Shown: positions 8,602-18,951 of the stretch, piece after piece | Layout of the letters: each line of letters starts with the position of its first letter | Position numbering within the stretch: position 1 is the stretch's first letter | DNA from: Fibrobacter succinogenes | Lineage (GTDB): Bacteria > Fibrobacterota > Fibrobacteria > Fibrobacterales > Fibrobacteraceae | Direction of reading: 5' to 3' | Length of the DNA: 64,000 nucleotides | Assembly (NCBI GenBank): GCA_902756345.1 | Contig: CACVQR010000006.1 | Span: 124,001 to 188,000 of the forward strand | Notes under the pieces: generated by a model | What the model saw: the letters and a program-made list of their open reading frames with translations, nothing else | What the model was told of the DNA's origin: nothing | Databases searched by the model: none | Translations under genes and position numbers: made by a program

Positions 8602-11475
8602 TTATCGCGTCACAATCACGCGGTTTGCAAACAGGACCTTCTTGCCGTTATCGACTCGAACAAAATAGCTGCCCTTGGCACGCACCAGTTCCTTGAGCGG
8701 CACCGAGGCAGAGCTGCTGTAATAGCGGCTAGAAATCTTCTTGCCACGCATGTCGAACACGCTCACGCGAGCAACGGTTGCATTCAGGCGAAGCTCCAGA
8801 TTGCCGTTTGCATAAGTTACTGAAGCGGAAGCCATGACCTTTGCAGACGGAGCAACCTTTGTCGTGCCATCGGAATTGGATGTCCCCATTTCCCAATTGC
8901 TCGGTACGCGGGCAGCAATGCCGCGGCCAGCCGTACTCATGTACACAACGCCGTAGGTATTCATGTCGCCCATCACGAATTCGCCGTTGGCAAGGCCGCC
9001 GTATTCGTGACCGTCGTCATTGACGCGAGTCCAGGTTTTACCCTTGTCGTCAGAGCCGAACACACCCGTCACTTTACCGACAGTTGCGAAAACGTAAATT
9101 GCCGGATAACCGCCCTTTTCCTTGGGAGCGCCAAAGCCTACCGCTTCGCAATAGCCGACGCCTTCAACCGCAGTCCAAGTGGCACCGCCATCGGTCGAAT
9201 GCAAAAGTTTTCCGCTTGCCGGCGTTCCGTTCGACGGATCCTGAATAGCGACAGGCAGCCACAAGTCGCCCTCGTAGCCCGGAATGGCACGGAACTTCTT
9301 GAAAGCGCTTTCACCAGGCGTACTCACAGCCTTGAAGCTTGCGCCCGCATCGGAGCTCTTATAGAACTTGCCGTCCGCCTTGGTATAGGCGTAGAACACG
9401 TCGTCGTTTTCAGGGTCACCCACCACGTAGGCGGTGTTGTCGATACCCGACACCTTTTCCCAAGTCGTGCCGTTGTAATTGCGGTAGACATCGGTTGTTC
9501 CTTCCATCGGAACCCAGATGGTGTAAGTACCTTTTGCCGAAAGAGCTACCGTGCCCTTAGCGGCCTTTTCGTCAGGCCCTGTATAGGTCTCGACAGTCCA
9601 AGTCTTGCCCGAGTCAAGGGAATACTGCACCGGAGCAATGGGAATGTCATTGTACAGGCCCTCGTAGGCTCGCTTGTCAGCCACCTTGGCCAATTTGCCA
9701 CTCTTGGGAGCGTAAGCGAGGCCCTGCGTCGTACCCAACGATACATAATCGCCGCCAACATTCGTCTTGTGCCTGAATGCCGGATATTTTGCGATGTCAT
9801 CGTGACGGAATCCGTCGTAGTCACCGATGATCGAAATCATCGGGCCGTCCGGAATGCTCACCACTTCGAAAGGCACCGTTTCTTCGACACCATGCGCCGA
9901 GAAATGCCACACCTGGTTCATAGTGAGTTGTGGTTCTTCCCAAGAATTCTCCGCTTCCTTGTACACATAATCGCTCAGGTTGTCGCAGCGGAAAATACCG
10001 TTACCCGAAGTCACAAAGACGCGGTTGTTGTCGAACGGATCCATGGCAACGCTACCGGACCAGTGAATAGAACCGTTATGCATCCAGCCAATTCCATTGG
10101 CATCCATCTGCTTGGTCGTCGGATACACACCGCCTTCCATCCAGTAATACTTGAAGCTTGCAATCCAGGTTTTGCCGCCATCGGTCGTGTGGTAAATGTT
10201 AGTACCCCACTGGTCGCTCCACTTGCCGCTGGTATCGCTCGTGGCCGTGTACCAGAACTGCGGACCGCGGTAACCTTCAGTGGTCACCACCATTTCGTTT
10301 GCATTTTTCGGATTGATGGCTATGCCACCATAAGGGGCAATGTAGGGGTAATATTCTTCGCAAGTCTTGCTGGTGCCGCCAGCGGCTTCGCAGTCGACCA
10401 TGCCTTTCACGTCCACCTTGTCGTACTTGGCGTCACCGCCTTCGTCCAGGAAGTTTTCCGGAGAAACGTCGGACCAAGTCGCCGAAGCCACATCAAGCTG
10501 CAGCACCGCACCGCGACCAAAACCGTCGTAAATCATGCCCCAGCCTTCGTCCCACATCATGGAATGCGGGCCTGCGCCATCGGCAAAGGTCACCGTCATC
10601 GTTTTTCCGTCGCCCGAAACCACCGCACGCTGCGGCATCAGGCGCACAATACTTCCACCGGCCGTGCTGCGCAATGAATCCGGAATCGGGAGCGCCTTCC
10701 AGCTTGCACCGCCGTCGGTCGAGGTGAACACGTTTTCAAACGAGCCCTTGGCCGTCGTCCCTTCGCGCAAGAATCCGGCGTACAGCACCTTGGAACTGCC
10801 CGGCGCATACTGCACAAAGCTGAATCCCGAACCATTCCACGTCGTATCGCTCCCGGCGGCCTTGGTCCAGGCATCCACATGGCTCCAGCTCGAACCATTA
10901 TCCGTCGATTTCCAGAGGCCCTTGTTCTTGGAGCCATAGAACATAATCTTGGAATCGTTCGGGTCGACCGCCAAGGCTTCGCCGTTTCCGCGGCCCATGC
11001 CGTTGCCGTGTGCGCCAAAGCGCGCCACTTTCGCGCCCTTGGTACCGTCTTCGTCCCAGGTGTAAATCACTTCCCAAGATTCACCCTTGTCGCTACTGCG
11101 GAGGAACGCCGTACGGCCGTTGTTCCAGTAACTGGTACCTGCCACCATATACACAACGCCCGATTCCTGCGGGTCAACGGCAATGGCCTCGATTCCCAAA
11201 AGGCCTCGCTCGGAAACATCGACCCAGTCCATCATCGATTCCCAGCGGGCCGTCGATTCGTTCCAGCGGTAAGCGCCGCCCACGTCGGTACGGGCGTAGA
11301 ACAGTCCCTTGTCTACCGGAGAGGCTATCACGGCGGAGACGAAACCGCCCCCGCCCATGCTCACGTTGCTCCAGCTGAAATCTGCCGCCTTTTCGGCAGC
11401 ATAAGCAGACATCGCCTGCGAACCCATCACGGCACACAGGCAAAGTCCAAAAGCACCAAACAATCCTTTTTTCAT
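8602..11475 (-). CDS. Secreted GH74 xyloglucanase with C-terminal sorting domain
   Basis: This 957-residue exported enzyme should cleave the beta-1,4-glucan backbone of xyloglucan. A signal peptide (MKKGLFGAFGLCLCAVMGSQ..., cut near residue 27) is followed directly by the GH74 opening: WSNVSMGGGGFVSAVI and FYARTDVGGAYRW, where Asp64 matches the family catalytic base. Asp-box/BNR motifs of the two seven-bladed propellers recur, for example LWKSTDNGSSW, VFTSTDGGASW, IYHTTDGGKTW and LLHSTDGGATW. The second acid probably lies in DPFDNNRVFVTSGNGIF. The last 80 residues (VSVFDMRGKKI ... GSYFVRVDNGKKVLFANRVIV) match the sorting-type C-terminal domain common on Fibrobacter secreted enzymes. No carbohydrate-binding module is obvious. 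It sits downstream of the giant repeat protein gene but behind its own terminator. Confidence 0.92.
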   Translation of the reverse strand: MKKGLFGAFGLCLCAVMGSQAMSAYAAEKAADFSWSNVSMGGGGFVSAVIASPVDKGLFYARTDVGGAYRWNESTARWESMMDWVDVSERGLLGIEAIAVDPQESGVVYMVAGTSYWNNGRTAFLRSSDKGESWEVIYTWDEDGTKGAKVARFGAHGNGMGRGNGEALAVDPNDSKIMFYGSKNKGLWKSTDNGSSWSHVDAWTKAAGSDTTWNGSGFSFVQYAPGSSKVLYAGFLREGTTAKGSFENVFTSTDGGASWKALPIPDSLRSTAGGSIVRLMPQRAVVSGDGKTMTVTFADGAGPHSMMWDEGWGMIYDGFGRGAVLQLDVASATWSDVSPENFLDEGGDAKYDKVDVKGMVDCEAAGGTSKTCEEYYPYIAPYGGIAINPKNANEMVVTTEGYRGPQFWYTATSDTSGKWSDQWGTNIYHTTDGGKTWIASFKYYWMEGGVYPTTKQMDANGIGWMHNGSIHWSGSVAMDPFDNNRVFVTSGNGIFRCDNLSDYVYKEAENSWEEPQLTMNQVWHFSAHGVEETVPFEVVSIPDGPMISIIGDYDGFRHDDIAKYPAFRHKTNVGGDYVSLGTTQGLAYAPKSGKLAKVADKRAYEGLYNDIPIAPVQYSLDSGKTWTVETYTGPDEKAAKGTVALSAKGTYTIWVPMEGTTDVYRNYNGTTWEKVSGIDNTAYVVGDPENDDVFYAYTKADGKFYKSSDAGASFKAVSTPGESAFKKFRAIPGYEGDLWLPVAIQDPSNGTPASGKLLHSTDGGATWTAVEGVGYCEAVGFGAPKEKGGYPAIYVFATVGKVTGVFGSDDKGKTWTRVNDDGHEYGGLANGEFVMGDMNTYGVVYMSTAGRGIAARVPSNWEMGTSNSDGTTKVAPSAKVMASASVTYANGNLELRLNATVARVSVFDMRGKKISSRYYSSSASVPLKELVRAKGSYFVRVDNGKKVLFANRVIVTR

Positions 11476-11615
11476 AAATTCATCCCTAAACTACAATAGG
11501 CAACAGGCCCTTGCATCCAATTCAAAAATATATTTCAGGGGTAAAAAAAGCTAAAAAACGACTCGTTACGGCAAAATTCCGTTTTTATCGTTTCAACACC
11601 TTTCTTTTACAATAA

Positions 11616-11643
11616 AAAATCCCGCCCTTTCAGGCGGGATTTT
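11616..11643. terminator. Intrinsic terminator after the giant repeat-protein gene
   Basis: AAAATCCCGCC, loop CTTTCA, GGCGGGATTTT form a strong stem with A and T runs on both sides. It ends transcription of the minus-strand gene 11692-18951 before the xyloglucanase gene. Confidence 0.88.
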
Positions 11644-11691
11644 ATACTCAGATTTCGAGAATGAATCGAAATTTCGAAAGAATCGAGCTAA

Positions 11692-14600
11692 TTATCTTCT
11701 TTTTGCTCTTTTCTTACGCTTTCCCTTAGCCGGGGCAGCGTCTTCCTTCGGTTCATTGGCCTCTTCCTTCGGTTCAGCCTTCTTCTTGGTGTCGCCACCG
11801 CGGAGGTCCTTCATCTTGAAGGAAACGTTCACTTCGGCAGTCGTCACCTTGGAGGCGAGGCCGGCCGGGTCACGGACCTTGAAGCTGAATTCATCAAGGC
11901 CAGAGAAACCCTTGTTCGGCATGTAGGTGAAGGAACCGTCACGTTCATTCAGGTTGATCTTGCCATTGCGCGGCTTCTGCACAAGCTGCACAGACACCGG
12001 CTTTTCGCCATCGGCGTCCGTCACGCCAGACATCAGACCTTCGGAGGCGCTCACCTTGAGTTCTTCGCCTTCCTGAGTCATGTAAGTCTGCGGGTTCGCT
12101 TCCGGAGGATCGTTCACGGCAATCACCGTGAAGAGAGCCGTCTTAGAAGCCTTGGCACCATCCGGGTCGGTCACCGTGAAGGTGATCTTTTCCGGCTTAC
12201 CGTTCCAGTTCGGATGCGGCTGGGCAACCGTTGCGGTCTTCTTGTTCTTGTCGTACTTCACAGTCAGGAACTTGTTGCCAGTGAAGGTCCACTTGAGTTC
12301 ATCGAAGCGGTTGTCCTTATCGCGGGCAAACTGGTCGAGCTTGATCACGGCAACAACACCGTTGTTATCGTCTTCCTTGATCGTGTGGTCCGGAATATCG
12401 CGCATGATCGGGGCGGCATTCACATGCTTCACCACGAACTTCACCATAGCCTTATCAGAGGCGCCGGCCGGGTCCTTAGCAGTGAAGATGAGGGTTTCGT
12501 CACCGAACCAGTCAGCCTTCTTCGGCTTCACGATAGCTTCGCGGTTGCCGTTAATCTGCACAGCGAGGTTCTTGGCGCCAGTCACGCCCCAACGGATTTC
12601 GCTAACCTTATGGTCAGGGTCAGACACATAGTTGTCGAGCTTGATCGGCTTGAAGGTCGTGCCCTGGAGAGTTTCCTGGCCCGGAATTTCCTTCACGATC
12701 GGCGGGTCGTTCACGGGCTTCACCGTGTACTTCACCTGGATAGAGGCACTTTCGCCAGCCGGGTCAAACACATTCACCGTCACAACTTCCATACCGTTCC
12801 AGTACGGGTTCGGAGTTTCGGCACGGAGCACACCCTTTTCATCGATAGAGAAGTTCATTTCATGCTTCACAGCCGGGCCGCTCTTGCCAGCCTTCTTGCC
12901 CTTGATAGCAGGAACTTCGTTGTCGAGAGTCCACACAAGTTCATCGAGCTTGTTATCCGGATCGCTGACGACCTTGCTGAAGTCGAACGGAGCAAACGTC
13001 TTCTTTTCTTCGATTACGAACGGCTGCACCGGCTTGAGGGTCGGCGGATCATTCACGGCAACCACTTCGAAGGTGGCCTGCGTAGAAGCAGAGGCACCGG
13101 CGATATCCTTCACCGTGAAGGTGAGGGTTTCCTTACCGAACCAGTTCGGGTTCGGAGTCAGGATCTGGGCGCGGCTACCCTTGATATCAACCTTCAATTC
13201 CTTATTGCCAGTAACAGTCCAACGGAGTTCGTTCGGCTTGTTATCCGGGTCTTCGGCAACCTTGGAGAGGTCTACAATTTCGAAACGTTCCTTTTCCTTG
13301 ATTCTCTGGCCAGCGATATGCTTCACGACCGGAGGATCGTTCACAGGTACGACTTCGTAGGTAATCTGCTGAGAAGCACGTGCGCCTTCCGGGTCATACA
13401 CGTCAATCTTGATCTTTTCGGTACCGCTCCAGTACTTGTCCGGAGTCGTAACGACGAGTTCCTTCTTGGCGTTCACGAAGGCCTTGAGAGAACGGGCCGG
13501 AGCAACTTCAATCTTCAAAGCGGAGAGCGGATGATCCGGGTCAGAGATGAACTGAGCGAGATCGAGCGGCTTGAAGTGTTCCTTTTCCTGGATGCTCTGG
13601 ATAGGAATCGGCTTGATTTCCGGAGCGTCGTTCACAGATTCAACCTTGAAGTTCACAGTCTTGGAATCAGAAGCGCCTTCCGGATCCTTCACAGTGAAAG
13701 TCACGTTGCGTTCGCCATTCCAGTACTTGTTGTCAATCTTGACGCGAGCAATGTTGCGGCTATCGATTTCGATCTGGAATTCGTCAGCCGGAACAGGTGC
13801 CGGTTCTTCAGCCTTTTCTTCCTTGCCCTTCTTGCCCTTCTTGGCAGGTTTCTTAGCCGGCTTCGGAGCAGGAGCGGCACCCACCTTGGCAACCTTGACG
13901 GACCAAGTGAGTTCAGAAAGCTTGTGGTCAGGATCGTTCACGAACTTGTTCAGGTCGATTTCCTTGAACGTACCCTTTTCCTTGATTCTCTGGTCCGGAA
14001 TATTCTTGAGCACCGGAGCATCGTTCACAGAAGTGATTTCGAAGGTCACCGTCTGAGAAGATTCAGCACCATCCGGGTCCTTCACGATGAGAACCATGGT
14101 TTCCGGAGCGCACCAGAAATTCTTATCCGGAGCGGAAACGGTGAGCACGCGGCTCGGAGAAATTTCAGCCTTGAGCTGGCGGTTGCCAGAAACGGTCCAC
14201 TTGAGTTCGTTCGGCTTGTTATCCGGGTCCTTCACGTATTCATCAAGCTTGATCTGCTTGAAGAGTTCCTTTTCCTTGATCTTCTGGTCAGGAATCTTCT
14301 TGGTGATGACAGGAGGATCGTTCACGCGAGACACTTCGAAGAGCATCTTGTGGTTGGCAGAAGCGCCTTCCGGGTCAGTCACGGTGAAGGTCACCGTTTC
14401 CTTGCCGTTCCACTGCGGATCAGGCACAGCCACCTTCACGGTGTTGTCCTTGAGCATGTTCACCTTGAGGAACTTGTTGCCAGAAACAGTCCACTTGAGC
14501 TGAGAAGCCTTGTGGTCCGGGTCAGAGGCAAGGTTCGTGAGATCGATTGTTCTGAACACGCCATTTTCGCGGATGGATTCACCACGCGGAGCGCTAGAAG

Positions 14601-17600
14601 AGATAACCGGCGGGTCATTGATAGAACGAACTTCGTAATGAGCGGTCTTGGAAGCCTTGGCACCTTCCGGGTCAGTCACCGTGAAGGTAATGTCGGCAGC
14701 ACCGTTCCAGTACTTGTCCGGAATAGCAATCGTTGCAACATGGTTGTTGTCAACCTTCACATTCAGACCAGGCTTGGTGCTAGCCGGTTCAGCAGCAGCG
14801 CCCTTCTTGCCCTTGGCGGCCGGAGCGGCAGCAGACTTGGCCTTCACATCAAACGTCCACTTGAGTTCGGAATTCTTGTGGTCCGGGTCCTTCACGAGAT
14901 CGTCAAGCTTGATCTGCTGGAACTGTCTCTTTTCGTCGATGGACTGGTCCTTAAGTTCGCGAACGAACTGCGGAGCATCGTTCACCGATTCAACAGTGAA
15001 GGTCACGGAGCGGCTGTCGGTAGCGCCTTCCGGGTCAGTTACAGTGAACTTGACCGTTTCAGAACCGTGCCAGTACTGGTTCGGCGGAGTGATAGAAACA
15101 TTGTGGCTTGCGTCCATGGCAACCTTGAGTTCCTTGGCGCCTTCGATCTTCCACTTGAGCTTAGCCTTCGGGTGGTCAAGGTCTTCCACATAGTTGTCGA
15201 GGGCGATAGACTTGAAGCTACCCTTTTCCTTGATGGTCTGGCTAGCAATATCCTTCATGACCGGCGGGTCGTTGATGGACATCACGGAGAATGCAGCCGT
15301 GGCCTTGGCAGAAGCGCCTTCCGGGTCGGTCACTGTGAAGGTCAGGTTTTCCTTACCGTTCCAAAGCGGACTCGGAGCCTTGACAGTCACGTTACCGTCG
15401 TTGTCGATATTAACCTTGAGGTCCTTGTTGCCAGAAACATCAATCTTGAGGCGGCCATACGGATGGTCCGGATCCTTGATGAGCTGCTTCAGGTTGAAGG
15501 ACTTGAACTGTTCCTTTTCCTTAATGTTCTGGTCATCGATCTTGCCGATGGTCGGAGCATCGTTCACAGACTGCACGGTAAACGTTGCAGTGCAATGAGC
15601 CTTGCCGCCATCCGGGTCTTCGACCTTGAAGGTAATTTCTTCAGAACCGTTCCAGTACTTGTCCGGAATCACGATCTTGGCCATACGCTGGCCGTCGACA
15701 GAAACCTTCAGTTTCGGAGTGTAACCCTTCGGGGCACCCTTAGCCGGCTTCACGTCGAAGCTCCAGGAGAGCTGATCAAGCTTGTGGTCGGCATCCTTAA
15801 CGATGTCGTTCAGGTTAATGATTGCAAATTCACGCTTTTCCGGAATGCTCTGGTCCTTGATGGGCTTCACGAATTCCGGAATATCGTTCACGGATTCAAC
15901 CTTGAAGGTCACCGTACGCTTGTCGGATGCACCTTCCGGGTCAGTCACCGTGAAGGTGATCTTTTCAGAACCATTCCAGTACTTGTTCGGAGTGGTAATC
16001 GTTGCAACATGCTTCGGGTCAATCACGACCTTCAGGTCCTTGTTACCAGAAACAGTCCACTTGAGCTTGGAGTTGTCATGGTCTTCATCGCTTACGAACT
16101 TGTCGAGTTCGATCGGCTTGAATTCGCTCTTTTCCTTGATGGTCTGGTTAGCAATATCCTTCATGACCGGCGGGTCGTTGATGGACTTGACCGTGAACAC
16201 GGCGTCAGACTTGGCAGATGCGCCTTCGGGGTCGGTCACCGTGAAGGTCACCTTTTCAGAACCGTTCCAGTTCTTGGTCGGCTTCTTGATAGTGGCAACA
16301 CCGTTGCCATCGATTTCAATCTTGAGCTGCTTGTTGCCAGAAACAGTCCACTTGAGGCTCTTGAAGGAATGATCCGGGTCAGAAGCGAGGTCAGCGAGAT
16401 TGATCGAAGCAAATTCATGCTTTTCTTCGATCATCTGGTCCGGAACCTTCTTGAGGGTCGGCACGTCGTTCACAGACTGCACCGTGAACAGAGCCTTGGA
16501 GGTAGCCTTTGCGCCTTCGGGGTCAGTGACCGTGAAGGTGATTTCGTCGGCACCGTTCCAGTACTTGTTCGGGATCTTGATGTTAGCCACATGCTGGGCA
16601 TCGATTTCGACCGTGAGGCCAGCATTCTTGCCGTTAGCAGACTTCACATCGACAGTGAACTGGAGATCAGAGAGCTTGTTGTCGAGGTCGCGGACCATTT
16701 CGCCGAGCTTGATCGGCTTGAACTGTTCCTTTTCCTTGATAGTCTGCGGAGCAACCTGCTTCGTGAATTCCGGAACGTCGTTCACGGATTCCACAGTGTA
16801 AGCGACAGTGCGTTCATCCGTTGCACCTTCCGGGTCAGTGACCTTGATGGTGAGCGTTTCAGAACCGTTCCACTGCGGGCTCGGCGGAGTCACCTTCAGC
16901 ACGCGGCCTTCAAGGGACACCTTGAGTTCGCGGTTACCCGTAACAGTCCACTTGAGCTTGTCTTTAGAGTGGTCAAGGTCTTCGACAAACTTGTCGAGTT
17001 CGACCGGCTTGAAGGAACCCTTTTCCTTGATAGTCTGTTCAGCGATATCCTTCATGGTCGGCGGGTCGTTGATAGACTTGACAGCGAGCTTGAACGAAGT
17101 AGAAGCCTTACCGCCCTCGGGGTCGGTAGCAGTCAGGGTAATGGTTTCGGAACCGTTCCAGAGTTCGGACGGAGTCTTGAAAGAAATTTCGCGAGTTTTG
17201 TTATTCAGGTTAACCTTGATGTCCTTATTACCTGCGATGTCGATCTTCAACTGGGAGAGATCGTGGTCGGCATCGGAGAGATAGTCATCAAGCATGACAG
17301 AAGAGAATTCATTCTTTTCTTCGATAGTCTGGTCCGGAATCTTCTTGAACACAGGAATATCGTTAATGGACTTGACAGTAAATGTCACCTGCTGCTTGGC
17401 AGAAGCACCTTCCGGGTCAGTCACGGTGAAGGTTGCCACAGCGGTACCGTTCCAGCTCGGGTCCGGAATTTCGATAGAAGCAACGTGGTCGTCACCGATG
17501 TTTACAGACAAAGTACCGGACTGCGGTTCCTTGCCCTGGTGCTTCACGTCAGCTTCCCAAGAAAGTTCAGAATTCTTGTGGTCAGCATCCTTCACATATT

Positions 17601-18951
17601 CATCGAGCTTGATCTTAGCAAAGGTCTTCTTTTCGTCGATGGTCTGGTTAGGAATCTGCTTCACGATCTGCGGCACGTCGTTCACGGAGTTCACAGTGAA
17701 GCTGTTTTCAGATTCAGCGCAAGCGCCAGCCGGGTCACAGACCTTGAACTTGATGGATTCAGAACCATTCCACATCTTGGACGGAATCTTGATCGTGGCG
17801 GTCTTGCCGGCGATATTGACGGCGAGATCCTTATTGCCAGAAACTGTCCACTTAAGTTGTTCGAAAGGATGGTCAGGATCCTTGACCAGCTTATCCAGTT
17901 CGATGGGCTTGAATTCCTGTTTTTCGTCGATGGTCTGGTCCTGGACTTCCTGCACAAATTCAGGAGCGTCGTTCACAGACTTGACCGTAAACTTGGCAGT
18001 AGCCTTGGCGGTCGCACCGGCAGGGTCGGTCACCGTGAAGGTCACGGTTTCAGAGCCGTTCCAGAATTCGTTCGGGATCTTGATGTTTGCAGAACCGTAC
18101 TTGTCGATATCGAACTTCAAGTCCTTGTTGCCCGAAATGCTCCACTTGAGTTTCATGACATCGTCATCGACATCGGTCACATAGTCAGAAAGGCTAATGG
18201 ATTCGAATTCGTTCTTTTCTTCGATGGTCTGGTCCGGAATCTTCTTGATCACCGGAGCATCGTTAATCGGCTTGACCACGAAGTTTGCGGTCGTAGAGGC
18301 ACTAGCGTATTCGCCATCAGTGGCCGTAAACTTGATCTTGGCGGAACCGTACCAGTTCGGGTCCGGGATAATCACGGAGGCGACGCGGTTCGGATCGATT
18401 TCCACATTCAGGTCGCCTTCAGCTTGATCCTTGCCCACCGGTTGGATGTCGAATTCCCACAAAATCTGGTTCTTCGGGTGGTCGGGGTCGGTCACGAAAT
18501 CATCGAGCTTGATTTTGGTGAAGGTCTTACCTTCGTCGATGGTCTGGTCCGGAATCTGCTTGACTTCGGGCGGGTTGTTCACGGATTCAACGTTGAAGTT
18601 CACCGTTTCGGAACCGACGGCACCCTTGGAGTCCGTGGCCATGAAGGTAATGTCTTCAGAACCGTTCCAATACTTGCTCGGAATTTCAATCGTCGCAACA
18701 CGTTCGGGAGAAATGGACACCTTGAGTTGCTTGTTGCCGGAGACCGACCATTTCAGCTTATCCGGTTTGTCCATGTCATCGGATACATACTTATCCAATT
18801 TAATCGGGGCGAATTTGCCACCTTCGTTAATGGATTCCCCCGGAATCCCCATAACAGAAGGAGCACTATTTTCTTCCTGTGCAATACCTACAGAAGCCAG
18901 AATACTGACTGACGCCAATAGGGCTGCTACAGACCAATTTTTTCGTTTCAT
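11692..18951 (-). CDS. Giant exported protein of 22 cadherin/Ig-like repeats plus a terminal tandem-95-like domain
   Basis: The 2419-residue protein has a signal peptide (MKRKNWSVAALLASVSILASVGIA) and then 22 repeats of roughly 95-125 residues. Each reads approximately IPDQTIxEKxxFxxIxL ... DPDHxxxxLKWTVSGNKxLKV ... WNGSExITFTVTDPEGA ... VNDPP. The DPDH, DPEGA and VNDPP acidic turns look like calcium-binding cadherin/tandem-95 chemistry. A 23rd, different domain (EANPQTYMTQEGEELKV ... GFSGLDEFSFKVRDPAG) closes the array. The protein ends in a low-complexity basic tail, KGKRKKRAKRR, with no sorting-type domain. Every third repeat carries a loop insert. It probably forms a long extended surface or periplasmic fibre for adhesion or envelope spanning; the ligand is unknown. 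The gene stands alone between its own promoter region and terminator. Confidence 0.85.
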   Translation of the reverse strand: MKRKNWSVAALLASVSILASVGIAQEENSAPSVMGIPGESINEGGKFAPIKLDKYVSDDMDKPDKLKWSVSGNKQLKVSISPERVATIEIPSKYWNGSEDITFMATDSKGAVGSETVNFNVESVNNPPEVKQIPDQTIDEGKTFTKIKLDDFVTDPDHPKNQILWEFDIQPVGKDQAEGDLNVEIDPNRVASVIIPDPNWYGSAKIKFTATDGEYASASTTANFVVKPINDAPVIKKIPDQTIEEKNEFESISLSDYVTDVDDDVMKLKWSISGNKDLKFDIDKYGSANIKIPNEFWNGSETVTFTVTDPAGATAKATAKFTVKSVNDAPEFVQEVQDQTIDEKQEFKPIELDKLVKDPDHPFEQLKWTVSGNKDLAVNIAGKTATIKIPSKMWNGSESIKFKVCDPAGACAESENSFTVNSVNDVPQIVKQIPNQTIDEKKTFAKIKLDEYVKDADHKNSELSWEADVKHQGKEPQSGTLSVNIGDDHVASIEIPDPSWNGTAVATFTVTDPEGASAKQQVTFTVKSINDIPVFKKIPDQTIEEKNEFSSVMLDDYLSDADHDLSQLKIDIAGNKDIKVNLNNKTREISFKTPSELWNGSETITLTATDPEGGKASTSFKLAVKSINDPPTMKDIAEQTIKEKGSFKPVELDKFVEDLDHSKDKLKWTVTGNRELKVSLEGRVLKVTPPSPQWNGSETLTIKVTDPEGATDERTVAYTVESVNDVPEFTKQVAPQTIKEKEQFKPIKLGEMVRDLDNKLSDLQFTVDVKSANGKNAGLTVEIDAQHVANIKIPNKYWNGADEITFTVTDPEGAKATSKALFTVQSVNDVPTLKKVPDQMIEEKHEFASINLADLASDPDHSFKSLKWTVSGNKQLKIEIDGNGVATIKKPTKNWNGSEKVTFTVTDPEGASAKSDAVFTVKSINDPPVMKDIANQTIKEKSEFKPIELDKFVSDEDHDNSKLKWTVSGNKDLKVVIDPKHVATITTPNKYWNGSEKITFTVTDPEGASDKRTVTFKVESVNDIPEFVKPIKDQSIPEKREFAIINLNDIVKDADHKLDQLSWSFDVKPAKGAPKGYTPKLKVSVDGQRMAKIVIPDKYWNGSEEITFKVEDPDGGKAHCTATFTVQSVNDAPTIGKIDDQNIKEKEQFKSFNLKQLIKDPDHPYGRLKIDVSGNKDLKVNIDNDGNVTVKAPSPLWNGKENLTFTVTDPEGASAKATAAFSVMSINDPPVMKDIASQTIKEKGSFKSIALDNYVEDLDHPKAKLKWKIEGAKELKVAMDASHNVSITPPNQYWHGSETVKFTVTDPEGATDSRSVTFTVESVNDAPQFVRELKDQSIDEKRQFQQIKLDDLVKDPDHKNSELKWTFDVKAKSAAAPAAKGKKGAAAEPASTKPGLNVKVDNNHVATIAIPDKYWNGAADITFTVTDPEGAKASKTAHYEVRSINDPPVISSSAPRGESIRENGVFRTIDLTNLASDPDHKASQLKWTVSGNKFLKVNMLKDNTVKVAVPDPQWNGKETVTFTVTDPEGASANHKMLFEVSRVNDPPVITKKIPDQKIKEKELFKQIKLDEYVKDPDNKPNELKWTVSGNRQLKAEISPSRVLTVSAPDKNFWCAPETMVLIVKDPDGAESSQTVTFEITSVNDAPVLKNIPDQRIKEKGTFKEIDLNKFVNDPDHKLSELTWSVKVAKVGAAPAPKPAKKPAKKGKKGKEEKAEEPAPVPADEFQIEIDSRNIARVKIDNKYWNGERNVTFTVKDPEGASDSKTVNFKVESVNDAPEIKPIPIQSIQEKEHFKPLDLAQFISDPDHPLSALKIEVAPARSLKAFVNAKKELVVTTPDKYWSGTEKIKIDVYDPEGARASQQITYEVVPVNDPPVVKHIAGQRIKEKERFEIVDLSKVAEDPDNKPNELRWTVTGNKELKVDIKGSRAQILTPNPNWFGKETLTFTVKDIAGASASTQATFEVVAVNDPPTLKPVQPFVIEEKKTFAPFDFSKVVSDPDNKLDELVWTLDNEVPAIKGKKAGKSGPAVKHEMNFSIDEKGVLRAETPNPYWNGMEVVTVNVFDPAGESASIQVKYTVKPVNDPPIVKEIPGQETLQGTTFKPIKLDNYVSDPDHKVSEIRWGVTGAKNLAVQINGNREAIVKPKKADWFGDETLIFTAKDPAGASDKAMVKFVVKHVNAAPIMRDIPDHTIKEDDNNGVVAVIKLDQFARDKDNRFDELKWTFTGNKFLTVKYDKNKKTATVAQPHPNWNGKPEKITFTVTDPDGAKASKTALFTVIAVNDPPEANPQTYMTQEGEELKVSASEGLMSGVTDADGEKPVSVQLVQKPRNGKINLNERDGSFTYMPNKGFSGLDEFSFKVRDPAGLASKVTTAEVNVSFKMKDLRGGDTKKKAEPKEEANEPKEDAAPAKGKRKKRAKRR

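Noticed and set aside
9007-10677. A 556-codon plus-strand ORF opposite the xyloglucanase gene
   Set aside because: It is a shadow ORF; the minus strand carries a signal peptide, Asp-boxes and a sorting domain.
12214-18912. A 2232-codon open frame antisense to the giant repeat-protein gene
   Set aside because: It mirrors the repeats of the sense gene, is composed of shadow residues (His/Arg/Leu/Val-rich) and has no ribosome site or signal. Strong C-ending codon preference keeps the antisense frame free of stops.
11692-18951. Regular repeats that could suggest a CRISPR array
   Set aside because: The period is about 300 bp or more and in frame, encoding cadherin/Ig-like domains; there are no spacers and no cas genes.
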